64,000 nucleotides of DNA from Antilocapra americana (GCA_007570785.1 ML661885.1:35906086-35970085); one strand, 5' to 3'. Positions 1 through 12,520 are shown, numbered from the stretch's first letter. A program made the numbers and translations. Notes: generated by a model from the sequence alone, not told the origin.

Positions 1-35
1 TGAGTATGTGTTAAAATCTTTTAAGAATGTTATTT

Positions 36-482
36 TATTCATTGATACATTTATCAATTATTATTGGGTATGTTCTAGGTTCTGATGATATAATGAAATA
101 TCAAAGATATCTGTTTTCATGGAACTCATGATCTTGTTTATTTTTGTTAGAAAAGAATAAACACATCAAAGGTAGGTAAGTAATTTTCAGTAGAGCAATG
201 ATACAGAGACAATGGCAAAACTTTGTTTGCTTTGTTCTGTTTTGTTTTTTAAATAGTCTAGAAGTGCCCTGCCTCAGAGAGGGTGACTTCATGCCCCTGA
301 ATGAAGTCAAGGAGTGAGTCATGTGAAGATTTGGAGGTGGAACGTTCCAGGCAGAGGGAACTGTAGAGGCATCAAGGTGGGAATTTGATATATTCAATAA
401 CACCAAGCAGATCAGTGTGGTCATGGTCAGGTCACCAAGGCAGAGAGTGGAAGAAAAAGGGCTATTTTCAGATCATGAAAAT
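36..482 (-). repeat. L2 LINE, first part (split by hAT element)
   Basis: Old L2 LINE on the minus strand. Read on the plus strand, it shows the usual reversed L2 order: a poor match to the 'fate of tail' end, then the stretch around 310-370 with 'gaagatttggaggtggaacg' and 'ccaggcagagggaactg', typical of reversed L2. It stops at 482 where a DNA transposon sits, and resumes at 833. Strongly diverged and not coding. Confidence 0.7.
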
Positions 483-832
483 CAGGGGTCCCCAACTCCC
501 AGGTCACAGACCAGTACTGATCTGTGGCCTGTTAGGAACCAGGCTGCACAGAAGAAGGTGAGTGGCAGGAGAGCCAGCAAAGCTTCCTCTGTATTTACAG
601 CTGCTCCCCGTCACTAGTGTTACTGCCTGAGCTCTACCTCCTTTCAGATCAGCAGTGGCATTAGATTCTTATAGGAGCACAAACCCTACTGTGACCTGTG
701 CATTCAAGGGATCTAGGTTTCATGCTCCTTATGAAAACCATCCTGAAGCCATCCCCTCTCCCCACCCCAGTCCATGGAAAAATTGTCATCCATGAAACCG
801 GTCCCTGGTGCCATAAAGGGTGGGGACCACTG
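483..832 (+). mobile_element. hAT-type non-autonomous DNA transposon (MER30/Charlie12-like)
   Basis: A roughly 350-bp element with imperfect terminal inverted repeats: the left end reads CAGGGGTCCCCAACT and the right end, reversed, reads CAGTGGTCCCCACC. The interior matches the remembered family (two copies of 'ccggtccctggtgcc'-like sequence, 'gtggcctgttaggaacc'). The flanking 8-mers atgaaaat (475-482) and atgtaagg (833-840) agree at 5 of 8 positions, as expected for an old hAT 8-bp target duplication. It encodes no transposase. The family name is from memory. Confidence 0.8.
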
Positions 833-1580
833 ATGTAAGGGATGTGAAGACAATGCCAAAAGGTTCAGATTTCACTTCAAGAATGGATGGCCTGGAGAAT
901 ACCATGCGTGATTTACATGCTAAAGTACCATTCTGGCTGCCACGTGAAGAACAGTTCTCCATGGGACATGAAAGACTAGAAGGAAATGAGTTAGGAGACT
1001 GCTGGTGTTATCTGGCAATAGGGGATGGTGGCCTGGGACTAGGTTGATAACTACGGAGTTGGAGAGGAGTGATTAGATTTTATGGGTGAATCTGGATATA
1101 AAGTCAGTGAAGAATTTGGAACAATCAAGAACAACTCCAAGGTGTGGGGTCTGAACAGCTGAGTGAATAGTGATGACATTTGTCAAAACAAGGAAGACCC
1201 AGAGAAAAGCAATTGTAGGGTTTATGGTTTGGAGTTCTGATCTCCACATCTCTATTGTCAATTAGAGACATCAAGTATGCAATTAAAAATATGAATTTGG
1301 AACTCAGAGGAGAGATAGAGGGCAGAGATTTAAATTTGGCAATCAGCTAATTTATGGCAGTTAAAGTCATGGAGTATAAAGTCATCTAAAGAAAAGAGTA
1401 GAATGTCAAGATCATCTCCTGGTATTTACCAATATTTAGAAGTTGAATTCTCGGCCAAAGAAACTGAGGAAGTATAGAGAAAAACAATAGGGCATCCTGT
1501 TATGGAAACCAAGAGACAAAAGTGTTTCAGGTAGGAGGAATGATGGACTAAGTAAACGAGGCTCGTTTAAGCCTCCTGAT
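833..1580 (-). repeat. L2 LINE, second part
   Basis: Continuation of the same reversed L2 after the hAT insertion. Signs are 'aagaacaactccaaggtg', 'tgagtgaatagtgatgac', 'catggagtataaagtcatc' and 'caaaagtgtttcaggtagga', which follow the order of the reversed L2 consensus. All frames are broken. Short open frames here are chance readings of the repeat. Confidence 0.7.
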
Positions 1581-1702
1581 CAAGAAGATATGAATTGGAC
1601 TGTTACTCACTTTTATTTTTTCAAACAGATGAGGAAATTGAAGTTAAGAGAGGCAGGCCATTTATCTTCACGAATACCACAGGACTTATGAATGTTAGGA
1701 CT

Positions 1703-1889
1703 TCCCTTGTGGCTTAGCTGGTAAAGAATCTGTGTGCAAATGAGGCAGACTTTGGTTTGATCCTTGGGTTGGGAAGATCCCTGGAGAAGGGAAAGGCTAC
1801 CCAATCCAGTATTCTGGCCTGGAGAATTCTGTAGACTGTACAGTCCATAGGGTCTCAAAGAGTCGGACACAACTGAGCAACTTCACTTT
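1703..1889 (+). mobile_element. Bov-tA SINE
   Basis: Ruminant tRNA-derived SINE in plus orientation, head 'cttcccttgtggcttagctg', tail 'agtcggacacaactgagcaa'. It is flanked by a 19-bp target duplication with one mismatch, starting acttatga, at 1684-1702 and 1890-1908. The duplication shows insertion by LINE (BovB) machinery. Confidence 0.95.
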
Positions 1890-1908
1890 ACTTATGAGTG
1901 TTAGGACT

Positions 1909-4265
1909 CATACCGGCACTTTCTGATTTGAAGGATCGTGATTTCCAGATATTCAGAGTGCATTGATATTTAAATATAGAGATGAGAGCTATTACAGAAT
2001 CATAATGAGTGAAAATTTGGGTAAGACTAATCATACTCATCTATCAGAGAAAGAAAATCACCAATAATAAACAGTCATGTTTTTTTGGAGAGAAACATAC
2101 ATTTACAAAGATGCTTGTCTTCACCACAGTTTCTCTGTATTGTTAATTTTGCAAAACTATTTTCCATTGTACATTAATAACCTTGATATAAGTTTAATTC
2201 TCAGACTAAATCAGTTGTTAGATTACAAAATTTATGTCTCATATATCTTAATAACTCAGTGACAAACCATTTGAGCATCCTGTATGCTATAAGCAAGAAT
2301 CTGTGTAATTCTAGATTTGTATGCCATTACTGTAAAATGTTCCATGCCAAGTCTTATTTTATGTGAGGTAACCAAAGCTGAAGCACCTTTTGGTATGAAA
2401 TCCCTTTGCTATTGCCTAACACCATAAAAATTTTGGCAGCAAAGAGCTGCCATATGGAGAGAGGATGCATACTACTCTACAATGCAAGAATCATGAAATG
2501 AATCACAGTAATTCTCTGTGCATCTCAGTACATTTGTAAGTCAACCAAACAAAGTTCAGTTTGTTGCGTAGACTAAAATAAAGTGTACTGAAAATGGTTT
2601 ATCAGTAATCTTCTCAGAATAAATTCCTTAGCTGGGGAGAATATAATATAAAATGTAACTTCATTTTCAAAGTTTCTAGTCTGTGACCTTCAGGCAAACA
2701 ACAACGATGGTAATGAGAAAGCTGTGGACATTTCTAAACTTGTGTGCTTCCAATATGTCACCTACCAGCCAAATAACTTTTTTTTTTTTATCAAAATGTA
2801 GCCTAAGGTATGGTACATCAAATATTTATACAAATAGCAAGTCTGTGGCCAAAATTAACAGACGAAAGTAAAATCTGACAGAAGCAAACAAGTATATAAC
2901 GTATGTATACACACACACACATAATTATTTATCTTGAGATGTACACACACACAGACACACATATCATTCACATGATTCACTTATGTACCAATCCACTATT
3001 AAGAATACATGATAGATATAAAAGTATTATCAGGATATAAACTAGATAAATAAAACTGAATTTTGGAATCATGAAATTTATCTGGACCACGTTCAAGTTA
3101 GCACAAGCTTCTCTTTAGACTGTGTCTGATAGGAAATTTAAGCAGTAGTAATGGATAGTGTAATACACTGTCTACCCAGTTGAATATTTCTAATAATTAG
3201 ACAAAGAGACAAATTCACTGTTTTAAAAGGCAGCACACTTCATATTGACCAAACCTACCTTCTTATAATATGCATTCACAGAATAAACAGTTTTTCTGCA
3301 CAAGAGGCCTTTGGATTCTGAAGGCAATCTGTATTCTCTCCAATTGCAGTGGGAACTATGAAATTGCCTACAATCTCTACTTTTTTGAAAACTACTTCTC
3401 TTCTACCTTCTAGGGCTGGTTGAGAGGTGGTCACCTGTACTAAGACAGTAAGTCTCTCCCTAGGGTTTTGAAGATAAAACCCAAAGAGCTCAGGACAGAT
3501 ATCCCTGGTGGGTTCAACTATGAGCTGTAAAGATCAGAGGCTTCTCCTAATTGAAAGAGCAGTTGGAAGGAAAAGGAAGGAGAATGGAGCTGAGTAGGAG
3601 AAATCAGAAGCCTTCACAAATGTCAAGGTGTCTTGATGAATAGTGAATCTTTGTTACTAATCAATCTTGAGGCCCCATGAACTCCTCCTCTAGGTTTCCA
3701 GAAGACATCCCAAAGCTCTGATAATAAATTCCCCCTTTTCTATAAGTTGATTCAATCACATTTCCATTGTTTGCATCCAAGGTCCTTAATACATTCTTCT
3801 TTACTTCCATTAATGCACACAAGAAACAGAGAAGCCCAGGTCTAAAGTCCGGGCACTGTCATCAATAGTATGGCTTTCTACAAAGCCTCAGAATTCTCTG
3901 TGCCTTTCAGAACCTTCTAGTCCCAGCATTTTACTTCTTATATAGAAGAAACGCAAGAGGGACAGAAGACAGGGACTGGGGACATGGCTACATCCAATCA
4001 TGAGTCATCCTTACTTTCAGATGCATTTACTGTAATTTAGAGTTGAAGAGTAAGGAAAGGGGAGGGCATGGGCATTGAGAATGAAGAATAAAGAGGACAG
4101 GGCAGAGGGAGGGAGTTAAAAAAGAAACAATTTTGTCATCATTACACCTAAGGTTGGCCAGGAATAGACGTGTCCAAATCCAGTTAATTAGGTAACAAGC
4201 CCAGGGAACAGGTGATGAATTCTCTGGAGCGCCCTTATAGACTTTCCCAAGCAATCATGGAACTA
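1909..4265. other. Unique AT-rich DNA, no gene seen
   Basis: No coding exon, RNA gene or clear young repeat seen. It has a T-run near 2779 and short CA tracts at 2908-2921 and 2943-2961. The stretch 3290-3700 is slightly richer in GC but matches no family I recognise. Confidence 0.6.
2908..2961. repeat. Interrupted CA microsatellites
   Basis: Two short (CA)n tracts, each about 14-18 bp, separated by about 20 bp of unique sequence. Too short to be strongly polymorphic. Confidence 0.7.
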
Positions 4266-4279
4266 CTAACTGCCATCTG

Positions 4280-4345
4280 CGGGTCCTACCATGTGCCAGC
4301 TACTGGGCTTGGCATTTTCATATGTTATCTTGTTAATTCCTTGGC
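4280..4345 (-). repeat. Probable MIR/L2 relic
   Basis: The phrase 'accatgtgccagctactggg' followed by 'atgttatcttgttaatt' resembles the reversed MIR/L2 core ('gtgccaggcactg... tctcatttaat'). Very short and diverged, so the family is uncertain. Confidence 0.45.
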
Positions 4346-4349
4346 TGAG

Positions 4350-5855
4350 ACATCTTTGGGGTATGTTCAGAGGAATAAAAAGACTGCTGGCTATTCCCTG
4401 GAGCTGTTCAGTATGGGAGCATGGCTTTAGGTGGTGATTGAGAGAAATGATACGTTGCTGGCTGCCAAGCGTAAGCTCAGGAAAATAACTGTGAATGAGA
4501 GAGCAAAGATGGCTCACCCATGGAACCCAGGGGAGTCTGTCATTGAACTCTGCTGGGCAGAGAGGAGAACGTTAAAGCTGCACATCCAATGATGATCTGT
4601 ACTTAGCACAAGACAAGAGAATATATCTAAATTTATTATCATTTGAAAATATCCATAGTAAATATTAAAAGGCATTATTTTCTCAGAAAAACTGACAAAA
4701 CACTGCAAGAATAATGCTAAAGTGTGAAAGATTTAGTCACTGAAAAAGGATTTCTGAGTCTACCCTAGAATTATTACTTATAAACAAGTTTCTCCTCTTA
4801 AATTAAGATTCTTGCTACAAAATCTTAGAAACATGTTATAAATAAACTGTAGTAACACAATGTATCATACTCCAGTTCTACAAAAAGAGTTAACAAATGA
4901 GGTATAAAGATGATTTAAACATTCAAAAAAGAAATGAGCAATCACCCCCTAAAACTGTCTAGCTTATATCAACTACAAAACATTTTATGTTAGAGGAAGG
5001 AAGAATAAATAAAAATAAATTAATGAATTCAAGAGAATAAAACACTGAAAAATACTACATTGGGGACACTCTGACCAGTATTTGTCATTTACCAAGACAT
5101 ACTAGTTAAGTTGAAAAAATTTAAATCCCCCCTCCTTTTTTTTTGTTTTTTTAGCAGAACCTCAATGTTTCAATTCATTTCTTTCTATACCTGTGCAGCT
5201 TTTCTTTACTTTTTAAAAAACCTCTCTTCTGGTTTATAAACTTGAAGTAGGCAGAGACGAAATCATCTTCCAAAAATTTCAGAGAGCTTTCATTCCCCAA
5301 TTCACCATTAATAGACAGGCTGTAGACTCAAAACACTAAACTCATCACTGTAAATACAAAGCTTTGGGGTGTACTTTTATCATCAGGTACAACTTTGTGT
5401 TTTAGGAACATTTGTCTTCACATTGTAGACGAAAATCAACAGGAATATAGTATCTTAAATACTTGAGCAAAACTCAGTAAAAGATACAGTAGGCAAACAT
5501 TGTGGTCGGCTCAGCAGTGATTACCAACTCATGCTCCAAATTCACTATAAAATGAAAATCAATATTTCCACAAGTTCCTGCAACATAAAAGATAACCTTC
5601 ATTGATTTTTCTAGACTTAGGCCTCTCTGATAAAATCTAATATAAATTTTCAACCATGAGGATTTGGATCAGAGCAGGGGTGATAAGTCCTGCACATCTC
5701 TTAAGAGGTGGAGAATTTTTTTTTTTTTTAAAGTGCACGTTCATACTATTTATAATTTGCCCTGTGCAAGTGAAAGCCTTTTCCACCAGTGCTATCAGGA
5801 ATCTCTTCTAATTTTTATTACTGTGAGGCTAAAGCCTGTTCCAGATAATTTGGAA
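4350..5855. other. Unique AT-rich DNA, no gene seen
   Basis: No supported gene or repeat. T-rich tracts at about 5135-5153 and 5719-5731. All open frames here are short and AT-driven. Confidence 0.6.
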
Positions 5856-5859
5856 ATTT

Positions 5860-6080
5860 CAGGGGAGCTGTGATAGGGCTGATGGTGCAGCCCTGGCTGA
5901 CTTGAGAAAGGAGCGAACCGGTAATAGCCTCCATGGCTGTGCTGATTAAATGTTGCCATAGATGAAAGGCCTGCCATTGCCGCAATAAATTAACCAATCA
6001 CACAAATCCCAAGTCAGTGCTAATCCTTCCTTGATACTCTGATCCTCTGATCAGCTCAAGGAGGTAAAGAAACTGGCTTG
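5860..6080. promoter_or_regulatory. Conserved-looking noncoding block (possible enhancer)
   Basis: Non-repetitive and of balanced composition, with more CpG than its surroundings (gagcgaaccggtaat, tgccgcaataaa). It packs several factor-like motifs: a CCAAT box within 'attaaccaatcaca', the palindrome ACCGGT, and 'gattaaatg'. This texture is typical of developmental enhancers, but no alignment was made and the function is inference. Confidence 0.3.
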
Positions 6081-6449
6081 TGACGCTTGATGCTCTAACC
6101 CCTGGATTTCATGTACACAACGAGCTAATGATATCTTGCTGACCAGTTCAATGGGATGAACTTCTCTCACAACCCTTAGGGAACACTACGGCCTTCTTAG
6201 AAAAAAAAGAAAAGAAAAACTGACAAGCAGGAGGTCTTGTGTTTTACTAGGAAAACGGCAGGCAAACTCTCCAGCCCTCGCTAACTAAAATAATCATGAA
6301 GCTAGAACCAAAGTATGGTAGGTTTTGCATCATTTAGGTTTGCACATGTGTCACAGGAGGACGAGGATCAAACAGAAGAGGGAATCCTAAAGAAAGCCCA
6401 CTGGGGAGAGTGGCATTTCAACAGAGCAATGTGGCCTTTTGTATTTTTT

Positions 6450-6745
6450 ATTTTGCCTTTGGTTCCATTTTGAAGCAGCCCTCCATGGCATGTACTGGGT
6501 ATTTTTGTAGGTGTACATTTCAGATTCCTGCAAATTCTGTTGGAAATGCAATGCTCCATAGCACTCTGCTGGTGTGATTAGAATCTGATTTAGGAACAGA
6601 CTCATTTAATCAATTAGCAGAAGGTCTGGCCACATGCAGTGTCTTCCTGTTAATTATGTGAATGCTGCCTCTGCAACAGGGTTTGTGAAATTGAGTCTGT
6701 GCCGGATGCATTAGTGGACTTCATAATTGGGGAAAGTTTTTTTGT
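6450..6745. promoter_or_regulatory. Conserved-looking noncoding block with homeodomain-type sites
   Basis: Unique sequence carrying dense TAAT-type cores: TTAATCAATTAG at about 6606-6617, TTAATTA in 'ctgttaattatgtgaatg' at about 6650, and 'cataattgggg' near 6722. Clustered homeodomain cores in unique DNA suggest an enhancer. Inference from sequence only. Confidence 0.3.
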
Positions 6746-6759
6746 ATATAGTAATTGGT

Positions 6760-8151
6760 TGCTAGAAGTAAGAAGGCTCTAGGGTTTTCCTCCAGGGTTT
6801 CACACATAAAGAGTTTTTGAAAGGACTTCATTATCTTTCTTGGTCAGTCCCAAGAAATTAAAACCAATTCTTTTATAAGGCAGATGTAGGAAGAAGGAGG
6901 AAGATGTAGAAAATCAGCGTCCTGGAAATAAAACTAGAGTTTATTAAATATGAGAAGCTGGAAGGTGAGGTAAGATACTTTTGTGAACATATATGGAATC
7001 ATTTCATTTTTGAAGGGAGAAGAAGGGAAGAATTGATCTTTTTCCCAAAAGTTAATTTAAAAAATCTTCTACTCATTCAGTAAAATGTAATCACATTTAA
7101 GCGACTTGATGGTGCAAAGCTCAGAGACTACGATTATAACCTGGCAAGTGTGTGTTCTGTGTTGAAAGTTTGCTCATTGTGACAGATAAAAAGCCCTTTA
7201 TAGAAATAACGACAATCATTTTAGATCAATTCTCTCTCTCATAAAACTTTCCTGGATGTTAACTATCTTGTCATTCACCTTCCTTTTTATTTACATGATG
7301 CTCATGTGTGTGTAGTACAGCTTTTTCAAGTGACCTTCCCAAAGGCGATCCTTCCCACTGCTGGACTCAGAGTGAGCGAGTCTGGGTGTAAGGAGCAGAT
7401 CTCGTGGGAATTAATTAGTCAGAACACGAGAAGAACACGGCTTACTCCCTGCAAGGCATTCTGGGCCAACACTGCAGAATAACACAGCCATTTCTGACCA
7501 AAAAGAAGGGAGGGGAAAAGACCTTTTTTTTTTCCTTTCCCCCAAGAACAACAGATGTTACAACAGTCCAGAGAGGTACTAAAGTAAGTTTTATGCAGCA
7601 GAACAACAGGGCTGGAAAGAACTTAAATAATGATCCTCTGTAGAATTTAATCCTTTTTGAATTCTCATCTGATGTCTCACACCTGCAATATCTATTCAAA
7701 TTTAATATTTATCCTCATTAATAGTCTTATATAATGCAGTGATAGTGCACCAGTGCTAGGAGAAATTCGATTCACTACCATTCCCAAATGAAAGGCACTA
7801 TTCACAGGAAAAATTAAATAGGAGACCATTTAAAAGATGTTGTCGTACACTGAGATTTTCTTACTAGCTTAGGATAAGGATAACTCAAATATATTATGCT
7901 ATCCCTATATTATTAAATTAAGATAGGTTGATACCCATCCATATCCTTATTATTAGAATATTTATCTACATTAAATAGGATGAAAAATAAGAAAAGTTGG
8001 AAATGGCTTAAATTAAAAAAAATCTTTTTCTTCCATTACAATTATTACTTCATACATGACTATGCTTTCATCTAGTGCTAATGAGTATATACCTAACATG
8101 TTTATGAGACAATCACACAGGTGAGAAATTTAAGTCCATTCTCTCTTTCAT

Positions 8152-8192
<41 letters not shown>

Positions 8193-9040
8193 CTTCTAAA
8201 TGATATTTAAAACATATCATCTCCATATACAGTTTTAAATAAGTAGAAATATTTCAGTGTCTGACACTATTTTTATCCAAATTACATGAATTTTCAAGAT
8301 GATTAGAAATAAACATAGAACAAACAAGGTTTTTAAAATGTGTATGTCAATGTCTGCCAAACCACAGGCTTCTTCCTGATTTTCAGAGATGCTAAATAGA
8401 GCCAAGGCATAATAGGACCCTAACATTCAACTTAAACCAAAAATTCAGAATCTATTAATAATGTCCCTTTTATCACAAATATCAAGACACAGCTTTCCTA
8501 CATACTGGGTAAAGGTAAGGATGAAGTTATACGAAAGAGCTGTCTTGGGAAATGGAAGTCCAAATATATAAGCCTTTAAAACAGAAATATTTCAGTGTAT
8601 AATCTGCATTCTACTTTTTAAAGAACATTATTATTAACTAATAATTATAGTTGAAGATTTAGAGATACAGCAACCGGGGAGAGAGGGCCAGGGACCCTGG
8701 GAATTTCATAATCACATGCACAGAAAAAAGAAGATCAATGTCTAATACACAGAGATCTCCTCTGTCTTGAGTTACTTTATATGATGATTAAAGAGCAAAC
8801 TCTTATAGCAAAGAAATTATTTAACTACCATGAGCTCTTTTCTCACCCCTGCTATACAAGAGAAGCTTTGGATGCAAAATTAACTAAGAAACTTCTAGAA
8901 GTTTTAGGATTGATATGAAACTTGAAAAGGCTTTACAGGAAAAGTAGAATACCATTTTCTCAATAGGCTTATCAGCATGGTTAGGGAGCATGTAAATCTC
9001 TCTGCACTGGGGACAGTGCTAATAAAGCAAATGTAACCTT
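6760..9040. other. Unique AT-rich DNA, no gene seen
   Basis: Apart from the CA microsatellite at 8154-8188, nothing recognisable. The A- and T-rich runs (for example 8020-8032) look like ordinary intergenic sequence. Confidence 0.6.
8154..8188. repeat. (CA)n microsatellite
   Basis: An uninterrupted CA run of about 17 units, the longest perfect dinucleotide array in the window and likely polymorphic between animals. Confidence 0.95.
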
Positions 9041-9046
9041 CATTAT

Positions 9047-9269
9047 TGGCTTCCCAGGTGGTGCTAGTGGGAAGAATCCCTCTGCCAATACAGGAGACAA
9101 AAGAGACTTGGTTCCATCCCTGGGTCAAGAAGATCCTCTGCAGGAGGGCACGGCAACCCACTGAAGTATTCTCGCCTAGAGAACCCCTTGGACAGGGGAG
9201 TTTGGAGGGCTACCGTCTAAAGTTGCAAAGAGTCGGACACGGCTGAAGCAACTTAGTACAGCCCAGCAC
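9047..9269 (+). mobile_element. Bov-tA SINE
   Basis: Head 'ggcttcccaggtggtgctag', middle 'ggttccatccctgggtcaag', tail 'agtcggacacggctgaagca'. This is the subtype with 'ggtggtgctagtgg'. Possible target duplication aaccttcattat / aacctttaatat flanks it. Confidence 0.92.
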
Positions 9270-9800
9270 AACCTTTAATATAAATGGTCTTTTTTCTCCT
9301 TTCTCTTTCAGAGACGAAAAGAAAAGGGGAATGAAAGAAAACACCTTTGCTCTCTCTCTGATTTTTTGACATATTTCGTTTTCTCTCTTAATGATTTCTC
9401 TTCATTCAGTTTTACTCCTTTTAACTTAACTAGACTAGCATGTAACCAACAGGGATCCAAACATGTTTTCACTCATACAATTTACAACTTACTTTCCTGT
9501 TCTGATATGGATACCACTAGCTGCCACAAGTGTTTAAAGAATACACAGAACTGGTGTCTACTAAATATTAAAAATGCTTCATCGATTTTGGTCAATTTTA
9601 TTACACAACTTTTCATTTATTTTTGTGTTTTTCTTTCAGACAAAAGGAAGATACCAGTTAATTTTGCTTTCCTTGCTTCCCTCTCAGTTCAGATTCTTTA
9701 AAAATACATATATATTCTGGATAATTTTGGAAACCAGTTATAGGGTATTAGTGAATGCTATACAATTCTCCTTTGGGATTTAATCATAAGTAACATACAG

Positions 9801-10406
9801 TGGAAACAGTAGCTATTTTTCTGGGCTCCAAAATCACTGCAGATGGTGATTGCAGCCATGAAATCAAAAGACGCCTACTCCTTGGAAGGGAAGTTATGAC
9901 CAACCTAGACAGCGTATTAAAAAGCAGAGACATGACTTTGTCCACAAAGGTCCATCTAGTCAAGGTTATGGTTTTTCCAGTGGTCATGTATGGATGTGAG
10001 AGTTGGATTATCAAGAAAGCTGAGTGCTGAAGAACTGATGCTTTTGAACTGTGGTGTTGGAGAGGACTCTTGAAAGTCCCTTGGACTGCAAGGAAATCCA
10101 ATCAGTCCATCCTAAAGGAGATCCATCCTGAGTCTTCATTGGAAGGACTGATGTTGAAGCGGAAACTCCAATACTTTGGCCACCTGATGTGAAGAGCTGA
10201 CTCATTTGAAAACACCCTGATGCTAAGAAAAATTGAGGGCAGGAGAAAGGGATGACAGAGGATGAGATGGTTAGATGGCATCACCATCTCAATGGACATG
10301 GGTTTGGGTGGACTTCAGGAGTTGGTGATGGACAGGGAGGCCTAGCATGCTGCGGTTCATGGGGGTTGCAAAGAGTCGGACACAACTGAGCAACTGAACT
10401 GAACTG
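9801..10406 (+). mobile_element. BovB (RTE) LINE, 5'-truncated 3' end
   Basis: The last 600 bp of a BovB retrotransposon, covering the end of the reverse-transcriptase ORF and the 3' tail. Marks are 'gggctccaaaatcactgcag', 'catgaaatcaaaagacgcc', 'gtatggatgtgagagttgg', and the terminal TGAAC repeats. A flanking 9-bp duplication with one mismatch, aacatacag / aacatatag, is at 9792-9800 and 10407-10415. The reading frame is broken by stops and shifts, so the copy is dead. Confidence 0.93.
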
Positions 10407-10440
10407 AACATATAGATTAAAAAGACAGAAGAAAAAGTTA

Positions 10441-10660
10441 GGGCTTCCCAGTGGCTCAGCAGTAAAGAATCTGCCTGTGATTCAGAAGACACAGGAGACC
10501 TGGGTTCAATCCCTGGGTTGGCAAATCCCCTGGAGAAGGGCATAGCAACCCACTCCAGTATTCTTGTCTGGAGAATCCCATCAACAAAGGAGCCTGGTAG
10601 GCTACAGTCCATAGGGTCACAAAGAGTCAGACATGACTGAAGTGACTGAGCATACATGCA
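10441..10660 (+). mobile_element. Bov-tA SINE with perfect target duplication
   Basis: Full-length SINE inserted 35 bp after the BovB tail. Head 'gggcttcccagtggctcagc', pol III B-box-like 'ggttcaatccc'. An exact 11-bp target duplication agaaaaagtta is at 10430-10440 and 10661-10671. Confidence 0.95.
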
Positions 10661-10989
10661 AGAAAAAGTTATGTGCCCTCTCAATGGTCAAAGCCAATAA
10701 GAGAGATACTCTTAGCCATGACGTTGATTTTTTAAATGTTGGCAAAAATTGTTCACCATATTTAATATTCTCTAGCCCATTACCACTGAATAGAAAACAG
10801 CATCCAGTTTTGGGGGCTGGCATGGAAAGTTTCCCATTACCTTGATACCAATCTTTATTTTTACCCTCATTATTAGCCTTACTTCACCCCCATTGCTTAC
10901 ATTTCTCTGCAAATGCTTGCCTTTATGCCTTTATATATGTTTTTGTTTCTCCCTGTAATTTACATTCTAAATCTATTTGGTGAGATTAA

Positions 10990-11400
10990 ATTCACCCTTC
11001 AAAACTTTTCTGAAAAAAGCTTTTGAGAAGCTTTCCTTGGGCACTTGAGACAGTTAAATGTTTCATCCTCAGACTTACCCTTTGGGACAGTTTCTGTTTT
11101 CTGGCTGCCCAGCATCTGGTCCAGCTCCTTTGATAAGAGCTTCCTGTGTGTTTCTGGGTGATTCCTCTGTTGGATACACATGCTGGAGTATTCATCTAGG
11201 GGCCCTTCCTTCCCTAGCCAAGTGGCAGAGATGTGATCCAATCTAGGCTGATAGAGCACTCCCTTCCTGAAACTAAATCCCCAACAAAGGAAGACAGAGG
11301 CCAAAATTTGCTGGAGCTCTTTCTTGCCTATGAAGGGCCTTGGTAAGATTTCACAATGGCTCCCACCACGGGACACCTCCCAGCCTTAAGTAGCCTTGAT
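10990..11400. other. Unclassified moderately GC-rich stretch
   Basis: Slightly richer in GC than its flanks, with overlapping open frames of 60-125 codons on both strands. The phrase 'gcagagatgtgatccaatct' resembles an old mammalian repeat, but I cannot name the family. No splice or start context supports a gene. Confidence 0.35.
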
Positions 11401-11614
11401 TCTTGTCCTTTTCTAAACCTATTTCTTTGACCTCATTCTTTTTCTGTGAACCACCCCCCATATCGTCTCCATAAATGTTGTTTATGTCCCAGTTAGCCAG
11501 AGGCTGTTTCTATGGCTTATTGCTCTAATTTTTTTTTAAAGAAGTAATTTCTTGCATGTGCTTTCACTGGCAATCGACTCATTATACTACGGTTATAGGT
11601 TTACATATCTGTTG

Positions 11615-11750
11615 CTCTCATTAGACTGGACTTCTTGAGGGGAGAGACTAAACCCAAATCATTTGTCTCTCCTTAGTCCCTTGGACAGTGTCTGACTCAT
11701 AATAGGGATTCAAAAAGTGTTTGCTGAATCAAAGAAAGAGTTCATGAGTG
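11615..11750 (+). repeat. L2 LINE 3' tail
   Basis: 'gactggacttcttgagggga' followed by 'cagtgtctgactcataatag' and 'tgtttgctgaatcaaag' follows the L2 3' tail (gtaagctccttgagggcagg ... gcacatagtaggcgctcaat ... tgttgaatgaa). Confidence 0.6.
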
Positions 11751-12520
11751 AATCATGATTAACGTGAATGCTGAGGAGGGCCATTATTAGAAAGAGACTA
11801 TACATATGCATTACAATAATTTAATTGGTTAAGAACTTTTAATTCAGATTTGAGTTCAAATACATGGTTTGCACTGTACAACCAAGTGCTTTTAAAAGAG
11901 TAGCTGAATGAAGCTGAACTTAGCTTCTTTATTTGTAAAATGGAAGGACCAGATCAGCATCACAGAGTTAAAAACATCTAAAACAACAAAATATTAATCT
12001 CAGTCCTTGACACTAAAAATACTATTAATATTTAGGTTGTGAATAAAATGGCTATAGCTAGAACTGTGAGCGTTTGAAATTTAGAACCAAGTGATCTAAA
12101 ATAATAAATCTTCAATACCGTCTTAAAAATTTTTTAAGTCATTAAAAAAAGTTGCAATATTAAAGAAAACTTTATTCTTTGTTTAAAAAAGTGTATTGCC
12201 AAACACTTCTTGAGTGAAGAATCTTCTAGAAATTAATTGTTTGAACTACTGGCACAATTTTCCTTCCTAAACACAAGAGACATAAACTGAATGAAGGGTT
12301 ACTGTCCTAAAATTAGGCAAGATAAGTGGAAGTCAAAGAGCCCCATAACAGAAGAGATGGGCTGATTTCAAAGGAATAACTCAGGCATTTTGTTTTAAAG
12401 ATGTCTTTAAAGATCTTACCGCATTCTTTGTCAATGAACGAGATAATCAAAATTTAAAGTTTTTCCTACAATAACCCTGGGTTCCCCTGGAGAATACTCT
12501 GTGAAATATGAGAGTGGTTT
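11751..12520. other. Unique AT-rich DNA, no gene seen
   Basis: No supported gene, RNA or repeat. Many A/T homopolymer runs. Confidence 0.6.

Noticed and set aside
9366..9701. 111-codon plus-strand frame preceded by a pyrimidine-rich AG
   Set aside because: Composition follows the AT-rich DNA, with many Phe, Leu and Asn residues; no domain, donor or poly(A) signal fits.
10289..10684. 131-codon minus-strand frame
   Set aside because: It lies across a Bov-tA and the BovB tail; the reading is the known antisense frame of these repeats.
10999..11376. 125-codon minus-strand frame
   Set aside because: Several frames are open on both strands at once, no start or splice context, and the DNA resembles an old repeat.
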